Part shown: in pieces, positions 53,916 to 62,986 of the stretch
Position numbering within the stretch: the first letter of the stretch is position 1
Layout of the letters: the number at the start of each line of letters is the position of its first letter
Assembly: GCA_964526785.1 (NCBI GenBank)
Contig: CAZGMJ010000020.1
Coordinates: forward strand, 1 to 64,000
DNA: 64,000 nucleotides
Reading direction: 5' to 3'
DNA from: CAZGMJ01 sp964526785
Lineage (GTDB): Bacteria; Planctomycetota; Phycisphaerae; Sedimentisphaerales; Anaerobacaceae
The notes under the pieces: model-generated
Told to the model about the DNA's origin: nothing
The model's database searches: none
The model's input: only the letters and a program-made list of their open reading frames with translations
Position numbers and translations under genes: made by a program

Positions 53916-54779
53916 TTACAGGACCGCACTCTTGTGCCGATGGCTGTGACATTCGATGTTTACGGCTACCGGCAGCGACGCAATGTGGCACGGCGCCGTC
54001 TCTACCGCCACGCCGAGAGCGGTTGTATCGCCCCCGAAGCCCTGTGGACCGACGCCCAGTTGGTTGATCTGCGAGAGCATTTCTCGTTCCAGCTCCGCAT
54101 AGAATCCCTGCCCGTGTGGTCGCCCGATCTCGCGCAGCAAAGCCCGCTTGCTCAGCAGACAACTGCTCTCGAAATCCCCGCCGATCCCCACGCCCACCAC
54201 AAACGGCGGACACGCATCGGCTCCGGCCTGCCGAACCACTTCCACAACCCACGCCACGACCTCGCCCGCCTCGGCCGTCGGCTTGAACATGCGAAACTGG
54301 CTCTTGTTCTCACAGCCGCCCCCCTTGAGCATAACCGTCAACCGCAACCGGTCGCCCCCTGCAAACCGGTGATGCAGCACTGCGGGCGTATTCGTGCCTG
54401 TATTCAGCCGCTCGTGCAAAGGCTCGGCCACGATACTCTTACGTAAATAGCCATTCTCATAGCCACTCGCAACTCCCGCGTTTATGGCGTCATCAAGCAA
54501 AGCCGGTTCGCCCGTCTCCGCGTCGATAACCGTCGTCCCAACTCCCTGGTCGGCAAACACAACCGTCAGTCCGGTATCCTGGCACAGCGGTATCCGCTCA
54601 TCGGCCGCAATGCGAGCGTTCTCGATAAGTTGCTTCAGTATATTGCGGGCCGTCGGATCGGACTCCTTCCCCGCCGCCTGCTCGATCGCCCTCAAGACGT
54701 CTTCAGGCAGTTCGTGGGCCGCCGCCGCACAGAGACCTTCCACCGTATCGGCGATTTTCTGCAACGCTATGGTGCGCAT
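53916..54779 (-). CDS. Class I fumarate hydratase, alpha (N-terminal) subunit
   Basis: This 287-aa oxygen-sensitive [4Fe-4S] hydro-lyase subunit resembles the N-terminal half of class I fumarase, and also L-tartrate dehydratase alpha. Cluster ligands are in PLCQDTG, KGGGCENKS and DFESSCLLSKRAL. The start at 54779 has GGGAG seven bases upstream, and longer versions overlap the propeller gene. The beta subunit is not adjacent: the neighbour downstream is on the other strand. Either beta is elsewhere or this is a related hydratase. It is 52 bases after the propeller gene. Confidence 0.88.
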   Translation of the reverse strand: MRTIALQKIADTVEGLCAAAAHELPEDVLRAIEQAAGKESDPTARNILKQLIENARIAADERIPLCQDTGLTVVFADQGVGTTVIDAETGEPALLDDAINAGVASGYENGYLRKSIVAEPLHERLNTGTNTPAVLHHRFAGGDRLRLTVMLKGGGCENKSQFRMFKPTAEAGEVVAWVVEVVRQAGADACPPFVVGVGIGGDFESSCLLSKRALLREIGRPHGQGFYAELEREMLSQINQLGVGPQGFGGDTTALGVAVETAPCHIASLPVAVNIECHSHRHKSAVL

Positions 54780-54831
54780 GTACACACTCCCGCAAGAGCA
54801 ACATTCAATCGCCCTCGTGACGGACTTCAAG

Positions 54832-57084
54832 TCACTCGACCGTCAACTCATGCGTCTTGTACGTCGTATTGCCCGCAATGTCGCTGACTTTGATGCTCAC
54901 GACGTGATCGCCCGAAGGCAAATCTTCGGCAGGAATCCGAATTGTAAAATCCTCTTCCGTCGTATCATACACGAGGTCGTCCGGAAGCCCCCCCGTCCAC
55001 TCGCTGTTGCTGTCGATCGTGTACTGCAGGTCGGCGACCACGCTCCACTGGTCCTTCACCGTGCACGTAATCACCTTGGCGGGCCCCGCGTTGTCCAGCA
55101 TGGATCGCACCTTCAGGTCGCTGACGACCGGCCCTGAATTGTCCACGATAACGGGTTCGCTGATCCTGCTGCCCGTCAGTTGCGTCATGGAACTGTTGCC
55201 CTTCTCGTCGCTGGCGGTGATGCGCAGTTCGTATCGCCCTTCCTCGACGGTCCGGCCGTCCCACTCGAAAGACGGCTGCTCCAGATCATCGGTCAGCTCT
55301 ATCCATCCGCTGCGTCCGAGCTTTCGAAAATCAATCGTGTAGGTCAGCTTGTCGCCGTTGTCGTCCTCAGCCTTGACGTCGATCTTGAAGAAGCCATCCT
55401 TGCCCGAACCCGTCAGCCGCGTTACGCCCACGGCCTCCACCTCGGGAGCCAGATTGGGCACCGTGCTGGCCAGCGCGACCTCACGCACTACGGGACTCTC
55501 CTGCCCACCCTTGCTTCGAAATATCAGCTTGTACTGGCAGAACCGCCCAAGCGGACACTCGAGAGGCACCGGGTTGGTGACCTTCACCGGTTTCGTCCAT
55601 TCCGAAAAAGTCGGATCGTTCACATCCTGCACGTTCCCGCTGCGACATGACATCAGCACCTCGGAGCGCTCGGGAATATCTGCCTCGATTTGCAGCTTGC
55701 CCCAGTGCGCCGGCTGGCCGGCGTCGATCAGATCGGAAATATACGTGCCTTCCGCCGCATGTTTCCTGCCGATCTTCACCAGTTTGGCCGGATTGGCCAT
55801 GCCCAGATACATATCATCGCCGTCCACCGCCACCGACGTTATCTGAGACGCCTGCTTGTCCTCATAGATAACGGCCTGCTCGTCCGAAACCGGATCCAGA
55901 GTATACAACTGGGCGTTGTTGCCTGTACCGAGAAGCAGTTGCCCCTTGTGTGGAACCAGCGAGAAGAATACAACCGCCTCGCTGAAAATGTCCGTTACAA
56001 AACCCTGGCTGTCGATTTTGTAAATCACGCTCGCCTTGTCCGGCCGACTCCCCTTCGGCACGGGCGATTGCCGGTTGGCCTGTTTGGCCGGCGTCGGTTG
56101 TTCCGTATTCGGTATCTTCAGGTTCTTACCGCCGTTGCCCGCGGATGTCTGCCCGTTTGCAGTCGGCGTCTCCGGCCGCCCCGATTGCGGCACCTGCGCA
56201 GCGAACTGCGTCTGTGTCTGAACGACCTGCGCCGACGTGCCCGCAGCATATAACGCGCCGTCCTGAGCCGGCAGAAGAGCTGCAATCTCGGGCTGGTCGC
56301 TGTCGTACAGAACGCTCGCCTCCTGGGTCTTGGGATCGATCTTGTAAACCAGCCCCCTGCCATCGCTGCCCGCGTACAGGAAGCCGTCATCACCCGCTGT
56401 CAGCGACAGAATGTTCTTGTCCACGCAATCGTATACGACCTGGCATTTCTCCCCCAGTGGGTCGCACTGATATATCTTGCCCTCGGGACCTGTGCCGACG
56501 TACATGTTACCGCCGTCATCCAGCGCAATGGCAAATATGTACTGCGCATCATTCGGCTCCAGAATGACTTCCATCCGTTCCCCCTCGAACCGGCATACCA
56601 TGCACCTGGCGCCGCTGATTCCCGCGATAAGCCGCCCCGCCACATCGGTTGTCATCGCGAAAATATGCTCGTTCGCTATCTTCTCCGGCGCGCCGTTGGC
56701 ATCGTTGACATCCGCGTTCTCAACGGCCCCCTGCTCATCCTCAGCCGGATAAATCCGCTTGACCTTTCCAAGGCTAAGTTGATAAATCCCGCCGTTGGGG
56801 CTGGTGCCCACGTACACGGTTCCGCCGGTCACGACCACGCTGTTGATCGACCAGACGTCTTCGAAAGCATCGATCAGCAGTTCCGAATCGCGACCCAGTT
56901 GCATTGCACCCCGCGAACTGATAATGACATCCTCGGTCTTGCCTTTGAGCAGTTCGCTGCCGCTGTTGTGGCGCACTATTTTACTGCTGACGCCAAAAGC
57001 CATCGTCTCAACGGCGATCCAGACGGCCGCCGCCCCAATCAAGAGCACCGCACCGCTACGCTTGTTGCGAAATCCGTTGTACAT
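54832..57084 (-). CDS. Membrane-anchored beta-propeller protein
   Basis: This 750-aa protein has an N-terminal membrane or signal segment (about 10-30). Repeated propeller blades (about 70-290 and 340-440) include VYVGTSPNGGIYQL, MYVGTGPEGKIYQ and FLYAGSDGRGLVYKI. A Pro/Gln/Asn-rich linker (about 285-340) separates the blade groups, and C-terminal Ig-like/fibronectin-like domains (about 560-750) follow. It probably works in the periplasm as a binding or scaffold protein. GAGGA is six bases before the ATG. It follows the S55 protease gene by 68 bases and precedes the fumarase subunit, and a functional link to the protease is plausible. Confidence 0.75.
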   Translation of the reverse strand: MYNGFRNKRSGAVLLIGAAAVWIAVETMAFGVSSKIVRHNSGSELLKGKTEDVIISSRGAMQLGRDSELLIDAFEDVWSINSVVVTGGTVYVGTSPNGGIYQLSLGKVKRIYPAEDEQGAVENADVNDANGAPEKIANEHIFAMTTDVAGRLIAGISGARCMVCRFEGERMEVILEPNDAQYIFAIALDDGGNMYVGTGPEGKIYQCDPLGEKCQVVYDCVDKNILSLTAGDDGFLYAGSDGRGLVYKIDPKTQEASVLYDSDQPEIAALLPAQDGALYAAGTSAQVVQTQTQFAAQVPQSGRPETPTANGQTSAGNGGKNLKIPNTEQPTPAKQANRQSPVPKGSRPDKASVIYKIDSQGFVTDIFSEAVVFFSLVPHKGQLLLGTGNNAQLYTLDPVSDEQAVIYEDKQASQITSVAVDGDDMYLGMANPAKLVKIGRKHAAEGTYISDLIDAGQPAHWGKLQIEADIPERSEVLMSCRSGNVQDVNDPTFSEWTKPVKVTNPVPLECPLGRFCQYKLIFRSKGGQESPVVREVALASTVPNLAPEVEAVGVTRLTGSGKDGFFKIDVKAEDDNGDKLTYTIDFRKLGRSGWIELTDDLEQPSFEWDGRTVEEGRYELRITASDEKGNSSMTQLTGSRISEPVIVDNSGPVVSDLKVRSMLDNAGPAKVITCTVKDQWSVVADLQYTIDSNSEWTGGLPDDLVYDTTEEDFTIRIPAEDLPSGDHVVSIKVSDIAGNTTYKTHELTVE

Positions 57085-57152
57085 AACAATTCCTCAAAGT
57101 GAATTCCAGATTCCGGACACTGACGCCGTGCAGGCGCGCATCCGGGCGAGAG

Positions 57153-59009
57153 TCATTTCTTCACCGTTATCCGCAGAACCTTGCGGTCCGTCAGCACCGA
57201 ATCGGTCTTGACAGTCTTCTCAACCCAATGCGGATACGGCCTGATAGTCGCGGCTCGCTTGTCGCTGTAAAGCATCAGAGTCTTCGTCGTCGGCAGATCG
57301 GGAAGCTCCGCTCTCTCGATCGTTACGCCTCCGGGGGCAAGCGAGAGAACACAGTACAGCCTGTCGCGGTCTATCGTTAATGCCCGCTCGAGCATCGAAA
57401 CCAGCTCGTCGATGTTGTATGCGATAAACCGGTGCGGCACGTGCTTCATCAGGTACTGCTCGTAATCACGCGACCCGCAAATCATCAACTCGTACTGCCC
57501 CGGCTTGACGTCCTTCGGTATCTCCAGAGGTATGGTGTACTCGCTGCGCCCGCCGCGAACCGCCTCAACCGATACCGAAATGTCTATGCGGTCGCCCGCT
57601 TCGACTTCCGCATCGGACACGTGTGCCGTCCATATCTGCCCAAGCCGGGTCTCCGAAGTGATTCGCATATCGAAATCGAGCGAGGTCACGTCGATCTCCC
57701 TGTACGGGTTGTTCATGAGCATCCGAACGGTCGCCATCCCTTCCACCAACACGTCGCCGATGCCGCTGCCGCTCGACAGATTATTGAATGCGATCGGATC
57801 GTAACCCTCGACGCCAACCTCTATTCCGTATTCGACGGTATGGTCGGGCGGTAATTCCCCTTTATACAACGCAGCGCCGGCGACAGCCGACCCCACCATC
57901 GAAGGCGTCATCATGCGATTGCTCACCAACTGACAATCATACGTGCGTTTCTGCGTGTCGTTGTAGCGGTCCACATGAATCGTCAGCGGGATGGTCTTGG
58001 CCGTCGCACCAACGTAACCTACAACACCCGCCCCCTCATCCATTCGCAGCGCACCAACCACATTGTCTACGCTGCACAACTTGAAGGAACGCAGCATGCT
58101 GGAAACAACCGTGTGAACCGTGCCCGTCGCAATCGGCATGTCCACCGAGCCATAGCCAAGAAACGGATGCCCGAAGCCGTATACTCTGTCTCCATCCACT
58201 TCCGTCACGGTTCCGTACGTGCCAATGACGATATCACCCGTAACCAACGGCACGGCCAGGCACGCACCGGGAGTCAGTTTCCTGTCCGTCTTCGCCTCGG
58301 AACCGCCCTGCACATCATTCGCCGCCATCTTCGAAGGGGCCCCGGGAACCACCATCATCCCCAGACCTTCGACTGTCTCCGCCAGGAAATCACGGCCTTC
58401 GGCCGATAATCCCGACGTTACCAGCGGACAGGGCAGTGTCTGGGCACCCATTGGCCCATTCGGCCTGCTGACGTGCAGACTGCCCGCCTCCTTGGCGATC
58501 TCGGCCAGGTTGATCGGCTTGCGAAAATCGATCGCCTGTTGCGGTTCGCGTGCACTGCTGCCGCCGCGACCGACTTTCAGCATATCCTCGATAGTCGTTA
58601 CGCCGTAAAGTGCGTCCTTGCCGAACTGCCAGCCATAAGCAAGCGCTCCGGCCAATCGCCCGTCGATATATACGGGCGATCCGCTGCAACCTGCCACAGC
58701 ACCGGCGTGGACAAAACGCTCATCCGTACCCTTGACCAGAATCGCAGTCCGCCCGGGATCGAAATCGGGTACGACATCCAGCACCTCCAAAGCGAATCGC
58801 TCAATTCCGTCCGGACCGAACTCGGTCAGACAGTAGGCCTCCATACCCCGCCGGACCTCCGCAGCACGAATGTATTTGCTCGAATCCCACGCAACCGCCG
58901 GCCTCGATGATGACTCGGCGGCTTTCGCCGGGATTATCACGCCAATAACCGCAAGGAAGGAAAAAAGCACCGACAGGCAAAGCCCGTCCTGGGGTCGTAT
59001 TCTAAACAT
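57153..59009 (-). CDS. Exported SpoIVB-like (S55) serine protease
   Basis: This 618-aa protein has a signal peptide (1 to about 30, cut near AKA). The S55 core has HAGAVAGCSGSPVYIDGRLAG (GCSGSP at 107-112, with His101 close by), GYGSVDMPI and VYGFGHPFLG. The C-terminal region (about 400-618) is a beta-rich domain. SpoIVB in Bacillus is a signalling protease of sporulation; here no sporulation genes exist nearby, so it likely regulates another exported protein. AAAGGA lies five bases before the ATG. It leads a minus-strand run with the propeller and fumarase genes. Confidence 0.82.
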   Translation of the reverse strand: MFRIRPQDGLCLSVLFSFLAVIGVIIPAKAAESSSRPAVAWDSSKYIRAAEVRRGMEAYCLTEFGPDGIERFALEVLDVVPDFDPGRTAILVKGTDERFVHAGAVAGCSGSPVYIDGRLAGALAYGWQFGKDALYGVTTIEDMLKVGRGGSSAREPQQAIDFRKPINLAEIAKEAGSLHVSRPNGPMGAQTLPCPLVTSGLSAEGRDFLAETVEGLGMMVVPGAPSKMAANDVQGGSEAKTDRKLTPGACLAVPLVTGDIVIGTYGTVTEVDGDRVYGFGHPFLGYGSVDMPIATGTVHTVVSSMLRSFKLCSVDNVVGALRMDEGAGVVGYVGATAKTIPLTIHVDRYNDTQKRTYDCQLVSNRMMTPSMVGSAVAGAALYKGELPPDHTVEYGIEVGVEGYDPIAFNNLSSGSGIGDVLVEGMATVRMLMNNPYREIDVTSLDFDMRITSETRLGQIWTAHVSDAEVEAGDRIDISVSVEAVRGGRSEYTIPLEIPKDVKPGQYELMICGSRDYEQYLMKHVPHRFIAYNIDELVSMLERALTIDRDRLYCVLSLAPGGVTIERAELPDLPTTKTLMLYSDKRAATIRPYPHWVEKTVKTDSVLTDRKVLRITVKK

Positions 59010-59062
59010 CCGAATCCTTTCATTATGATTTCGCAGACAGATTTTATCAGCGCTTTAGCCCA

Positions 59063-59091
59063 TTGCAAGCCAAAAGAAATTCTGGTACAGT
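59063..59091 (+). promoter_or_regulatory. Candidate promoter of the TPR-rluD run
   Basis: TTGCAA (59063-59068), a 17-base spacer and TACAGT (59086-59091) preceded by TGG. The predicted leader is about 75 bases. The -35 is the same TTGCAA as before the prepilin cluster. Confidence 0.35.
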
Positions 59092-59174
59092 ACTGAACTT
59101 ATCGTATTTGGTACGCTCGGATCCTGAGAAATTGGGACACTTTTTGTGTCCCGAATGTACATACGGAGAGATAT

Positions 59175-60101
59175 ATGAAAGCTGAGCACCGGCATGAGTT
59201 GAAAACGAACGAACTGGCTGACTGGATCGCACATTTTCCGCAATGGGCCAGACAGAATCTCGCGACCATCGCAGCCGTAGCCGCTGTCATCATCGTCGCC
59301 CTGGGCTTTTACTTCTGGCGAGGCTACAGTACGAAAGCACAGTTCGAGAAGAAAGTGCAGCTCACCAGTCTGGCCAACCAGATATCTTCCAACGCCGCCA
59401 AAGCACTCCAGGCGCAGCAGCAGGGAAAAGACCTGTCCTTCACGCTGCTCCAACCCGCCGATAATCTCCAGGCTTACGCCGAGACAACCGAAGATAAGCA
59501 CATGGCCGCACTGGCGCTGATCAAGAAGGCCGAAGCACTGCGGACGGAACTGCATTACCGCATGAGCATTGTATCCAAACAGGACATCTCCGAGCAGGTC
59601 GGCAAAGCACAGGAGAGTTACAATGAGGCCCTCGCCATGGCCCCTTCCGACCCCATCCTTACCGGAATGGCCAGGTACGGACTGGGTCTGTGCGCCGAAG
59701 AGTTGGGAGATTTCGAGAAGGCTCGTGGAATATATCAGGAAATCGCGGAAGATCCCCTTTTCGAGGCTACCGTCTACGTTCCTCGCGCACAGTATCGCCT
59801 GGATATTATGGACGAATACAAGGACCGACCCACGTTTGAACCGGCCCCGGCGTCCGCCAGGCCCCTCACGACGCCGCAGGATACCGATCTCGGCCCGGTT
59901 GGACCACTGCGCGATATGCTCGACACCAACGCTCCGACCGAAATGCCGGATATCGAGCCGAACACACCCGCGAACCCTGTCGAGACCGTGCCGGAACCTG
60001 CCGAAACAACAGAGCCGAATGAAACGACGGACAAGCCCGAATCGGCGTCAGAACCGAATGATCCCGCAACGACTTCCGATGCCAATGGCCCCGGAAACTG
60101 A
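59175..60101 (+). CDS. Single-pass membrane protein with TPR-like region
   Basis: This 308-aa protein has a basic N-terminus, one transmembrane segment (about 28-50) and a helical region (about 55-215) with TPR-like repeats such as ARYGLGLCAEELGDFEKARGIY. The Pro/Thr/Glu/Asn-rich tail (about 225-308) has low complexity. The topology and repeats resemble YfgM-type envelope proteins that assist YidC/SecYEG or BAM, but similarity is only general. GGAGAG precedes the ATG. The rluD start overlaps its 3' end. Confidence 0.7.
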   Translation: MKAEHRHELKTNELADWIAHFPQWARQNLATIAAVAAVIIVALGFYFWRGYSTKAQFEKKVQLTSLANQISSNAAKALQAQQQGKDLSFTLLQPADNLQAYAETTEDKHMAALALIKKAEALRTELHYRMSIVSKQDISEQVGKAQESYNEALAMAPSDPILTGMARYGLGLCAEELGDFEKARGIYQEIAEDPLFEATVYVPRAQYRLDIMDEYKDRPTFEPAPASARPLTTPQDTDLGPVGPLRDMLDTNAPTEMPDIEPNTPANPVETVPEPAETTEPNETTDKPESASEPNDPATTSDANGPGN

Positions 60102-61095
60102 CTCACAGCAACTCTCTGGCGAACCCGGCGGCGAACCGCTGACGCTACGCGTCGGAAATTCGATTAAAGAACGCCGCATAGATAAGTACCTGCACGGCCG
60201 ATTCAGCAACCTCAGCCGTCGATTTCTTCAGGACGCTATCAAAGCAGGCACCGTCTTCGTCAATGGAAAGAACGTCAGACAGAGTTTCAAACTCTCTCCC
60301 GGCGACATGATCGAACTGACCCTGCCCGAGCCCCCCAAAAAAGAGATCGAGCCCGAAGAGATCCCCCTCGATATCATCCATGAAGACGAAGATATGATCG
60401 TGCTGAACAAGCAGGCGGACATCCTCGTCCACCCCGCTCGCGGCAACCGCCATGGCACGCTCGTCAATGCGCTGGCCTTCCACTCCGACCAACTCTCCGA
60501 CGGACTTGGCGAATTCCGGCCGGGCATTGTCCACCGCCTCGACCGCAACACCACCGGCGTTATGGTCGTCGCCAAGAATAACACAACGCAGTGGAAAGTC
60601 GCCAAACAGTTCCAGAACCGGCAGGTCACCAAGACCTATATGGCCGTCGTGCACGGCACACCCGACCTCACCCGCGACCGCATCAACGCCGCACTCGGCG
60701 GCCACCCGAAAGTCCGCGAAAAATACGCGGTCCGCCCCGAAAAGGGCAAGGAATCCATTACCTTCTACGAGGTGCTCGAAGCCTTCCGCGGCTATTCGTT
60801 CATGCTGCTTTTCCCCAAGACCGGCCGGACCCACCAGATCCGCGTCCACCTCTCCCACATCAGACATCCCATCGTCGCCGACGACATGTACGGAGGCAAG
60901 CTGGTTTACCCCTGGCAACTCGAAGACGCCGAACCCGCCGTCCAGGACCCCGTCATCAGCCGCGTCGCCCTGCATGCCCACAGCATCGAATTCGTCCACC
61001 CCTCCACCCAGAAGACCGTCAAATTCGAAGCGCCTCTGCCTCCGGACATGCAGCACCTGCTCGATATGCTCCGAAAGCATCGCAAGCTGCGTTGA
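60079..61095 (+). CDS. rluD: 23S rRNA pseudouridine synthase, RluD type
   Basis: The enzyme (338 aa) converts uridines of 23S rRNA to pseudouridine. An S4 domain (about 18-80, RIDKYLHGRFSNLSRRFLQDAI) precedes the RluA-family catalytic domain with GIVHRLDRNTTGVMVVAK (catalytic Asp) and FPKTGRTHQIRVHLSHI. Distinguishing RluD from RluC or RluA needs a search; the S4 domain favours RluD/RluC. ATG codons at 60079 and 60085 are possible, both within the previous gene's 3' end. Upstream in-frame extensions to 59569 are shadows of that gene. Confidence 0.9.
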   Translation: MPMAPETDSQQLSGEPGGEPLTLRVGNSIKERRIDKYLHGRFSNLSRRFLQDAIKAGTVFVNGKNVRQSFKLSPGDMIELTLPEPPKKEIEPEEIPLDIIHEDEDMIVLNKQADILVHPARGNRHGTLVNALAFHSDQLSDGLGEFRPGIVHRLDRNTTGVMVVAKNNTTQWKVAKQFQNRQVTKTYMAVVHGTPDLTRDRINAALGGHPKVREKYAVRPEKGKESITFYEVLEAFRGYSFMLLFPKTGRTHQIRVHLSHIRHPIVADDMYGGKLVYPWQLEDAEPAVQDPVISRVALHAHSIEFVHPSTQKTVKFEAPLPPDMQHLLDMLRKHRKLR

Positions 61096-61202
61096 CCCTG
61101 CCCCGGCCTGCCATGCGTGCATGATCGGCTGTCAATCAAAAGTTGCACGCCCCGCTATTACCGATAGAATGGTTCTGAGCAGGCTGTGCTGAGAAGTGAA
61201 CC

Positions 61203-61955
61203 ATGACAAACAAAACCGAGACACCACAATATAGGACCGCTTTGATCACGGGTGCCGCGCGTCGCCTCGGAAAAGCCATCGCCCTGAGTCTCGCACGCCG
61301 CGGGATCGACATTGTCGTGCATTATCACTCCTCCAGACAGCCGGCCGAAGCGCTCTGCGATGAAATCCGCAAACTCGGGCGCAGAGCCTGGTCTCTACCG
61401 GCCGACCTGACCGATCAGACCGACACAGCAGAATTGTTCGATCGCGCCGTCGCGCAGGCCGGCGCCATTCATATCCTGGTAAACAACGCTTCCACGTTCG
61501 GCGCCGAGACCCTCTGGGAGATTTCGCAGCAGTCGCTCGCGCACAATATGGCGATTCACGCCCTCGCCCCTCTGGTCCTCTCGCGGCGGTTCGCGGAACA
61601 GAAAATCGGCGGCCACATCATCAACCTGCTCGACACACGCGTGCTCTCCTGCGACAACAAACACGCGGCGTATCATCTCAGTAAACGCTCCCTGCTGACG
61701 CTCACTCGCATGCTCGCCGTGGAACTCGCCCCGGACATCCGCGTCAACGGCATTGCACCGGGTTTGATCCTTCCGCCCGAAGGCCGCGATGAAAGCTACC
61801 TTCGCAAACTCGCCCACACGACCCCCCTCAACACCCACGGCTGCGAACAGGATATCACAGATGCCGCGATCTTTCTGATCAACAGCCGTTTCATCACCGG
61901 ACAGGTCATCTACGTCGATGGCGGCACGCATATGAAGGGACGCATGTATGAATGA
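61203..61955 (+). CDS. Short-chain dehydrogenase, FolM/pteridine-reductase type
   Basis: This 250-aa Rossmann-fold enzyme has TGAARRLGKAIA. That is the TGxxxR form of pteridine reductases and FolM, where most SDRs have TGxxxGxG. LVNNASTFG and the catalytic pair in AAYHLSKRS (Tyr-x3-Lys) follow. It probably reduces a pterin such as dihydromonapterin or dihydrofolate with NADPH. The 3' end overlaps folB by eight bases, tying it to folate synthesis. Confidence 0.85.
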   Translation: MTNKTETPQYRTALITGAARRLGKAIALSLARRGIDIVVHYHSSRQPAEALCDEIRKLGRRAWSLPADLTDQTDTAELFDRAVAQAGAIHILVNNASTFGAETLWEISQQSLAHNMAIHALAPLVLSRRFAEQKIGGHIINLLDTRVLSCDNKHAAYHLSKRSLLTLTRMLAVELAPDIRVNGIAPGLILPPEGRDESYLRKLAHTTPLNTHGCEQDITDAAIFLINSRFITGQVIYVDGGTHMKGRMYE

Positions 61956-62340
61956 ATCTGCCGGGCCCCGCCCACTGGACCAGATAGATATTCGTGAGTT
62001 GCGATTTCGCTGCATTATCGGCGTCAACGGCGATGAACGCCGAGAGAAACAGGACGTCGTGGCGCATGTCACCATACACGCAGATCTCCGCAAGGCGTGC
62101 GAGTCGGACAACATCGAGGACTCCGTCGACTACAAAGTCATCAAGCGTCAAATCATCGCAATGGCCGAGAAATCCGACTTCAGGCTGATCGAGGCGCTGG
62201 CTCAGGCCATCGCCGATATCTGCCTCGAACACCACCGCGTTCAACGCGCTCGCGTCGTAGTAGAGAAACCGGGAGCCCTGCGGTTCGCAAAAACAGTGGG
62301 GGTGCAGATTGTCCGCAGCAAACAGGAACCAACCGAGTGA
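61948..62340 (+). CDS. folB: Dihydroneopterin aldolase
   Basis: This 130-aa enzyme cleaves dihydroneopterin to 6-hydroxymethyl-dihydropterin. DQIDIRELRFRCIIGVNGDERREKQ and the VEKPGALRFAKTVGVQI region fit FolB, with the active-site Lys/Glu residues in place. It overlaps the SDR gene by eight bases, and the folK start lies inside its 3' end. Confidence 0.94.
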   Translation: MNESAGPRPLDQIDIRELRFRCIIGVNGDERREKQDVVAHVTIHADLRKACESDNIEDSVDYKVIKRQIIAMAEKSDFRLIEALAQAIADICLEHHRVQRARVVVEKPGALRFAKTVGVQIVRSKQEPTE

Positions 62341-62896
62341 CTCTCAGAGAAGCAACGTCGCGTTCATCGGCGTTGGCTCCAATATAGACCCGCGGCACAA
62401 TATCCCCGCGGCCCTCCGACTGCTCCAGGCCCACGTCCGCGTGACACAATGCTCGACGTTCTTCCGAACCCGCGCAATCGGCAGATCGGACCAGCCCGAT
62501 TTCTTCAATGGAGTCTGGCAGATCGAAACGCTGCTCGAGCCGGAGCAACTCAAGGCGTCCCTCCTGCCTCGCGTGGAAGATGGCCTCGGCCGAACCCGCA
62601 CGTCCGACAAATTCGACCCGCGAACCATAGACCTCGATCTGCTGCTCTACAACGATCTGGTCGTCCGAACCGACCACATAATGCTCCCGCATCCCGATCT
62701 TGGCAGGCCTTTCGTCTTCCTCCCCGTCATCGAACTCCTGGACAACATGGCCGCCCGTTCGAACGCCGCACTCGCCCGCACCATCAAGGCACTGCTCCCT
62801 CCTCCGCCCGCCGATGCCGATCCGGGCCGCCCGCTGGCAGAATTCACTCAACGCCTGCGTGAATTGATTGCAGGTGACAGCCGCACGGAATGCTGA
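62309..62896 (+). CDS. folK: 6-hydroxymethyl-7,8-dihydropterin pyrophosphokinase
   Basis: This 195-aa enzyme transfers pyrophosphate from ATP to the FolB product. AFIGVGSNIDPRHNI, the DFFNGVW block and GRTRTSDKFDPRTIDLDLLLY (HPPK signature with the metal-binding Asp pair) are clear. Only a TTG (62309) serves as start; GGGGGTG lies about six bases before it, inside folB. Asp replaces the usual Gly/Ala in the DKFDPR stretch. folP is not adjacent. Confidence 0.92.
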   Translation: MSAANRNQPSDSQRSNVAFIGVGSNIDPRHNIPAALRLLQAHVRVTQCSTFFRTRAIGRSDQPDFFNGVWQIETLLEPEQLKASLLPRVEDGLGRTRTSDKFDPRTIDLDLLLYNDLVVRTDHIMLPHPDLGRPFVFLPVIELLDNMAARSNAALARTIKALLPPPPADADPGRPLAEFTQRLRELIAGDSRTEC

Positions 62897-62986
62897 GCGC
62901 CTTGACCGGGCCATGTCCGCGCCTCCCCGTACACGGCCGCCGTTATCTCCCAGCCGATCATCCATAGCATCGCATAAATGCCCCCT

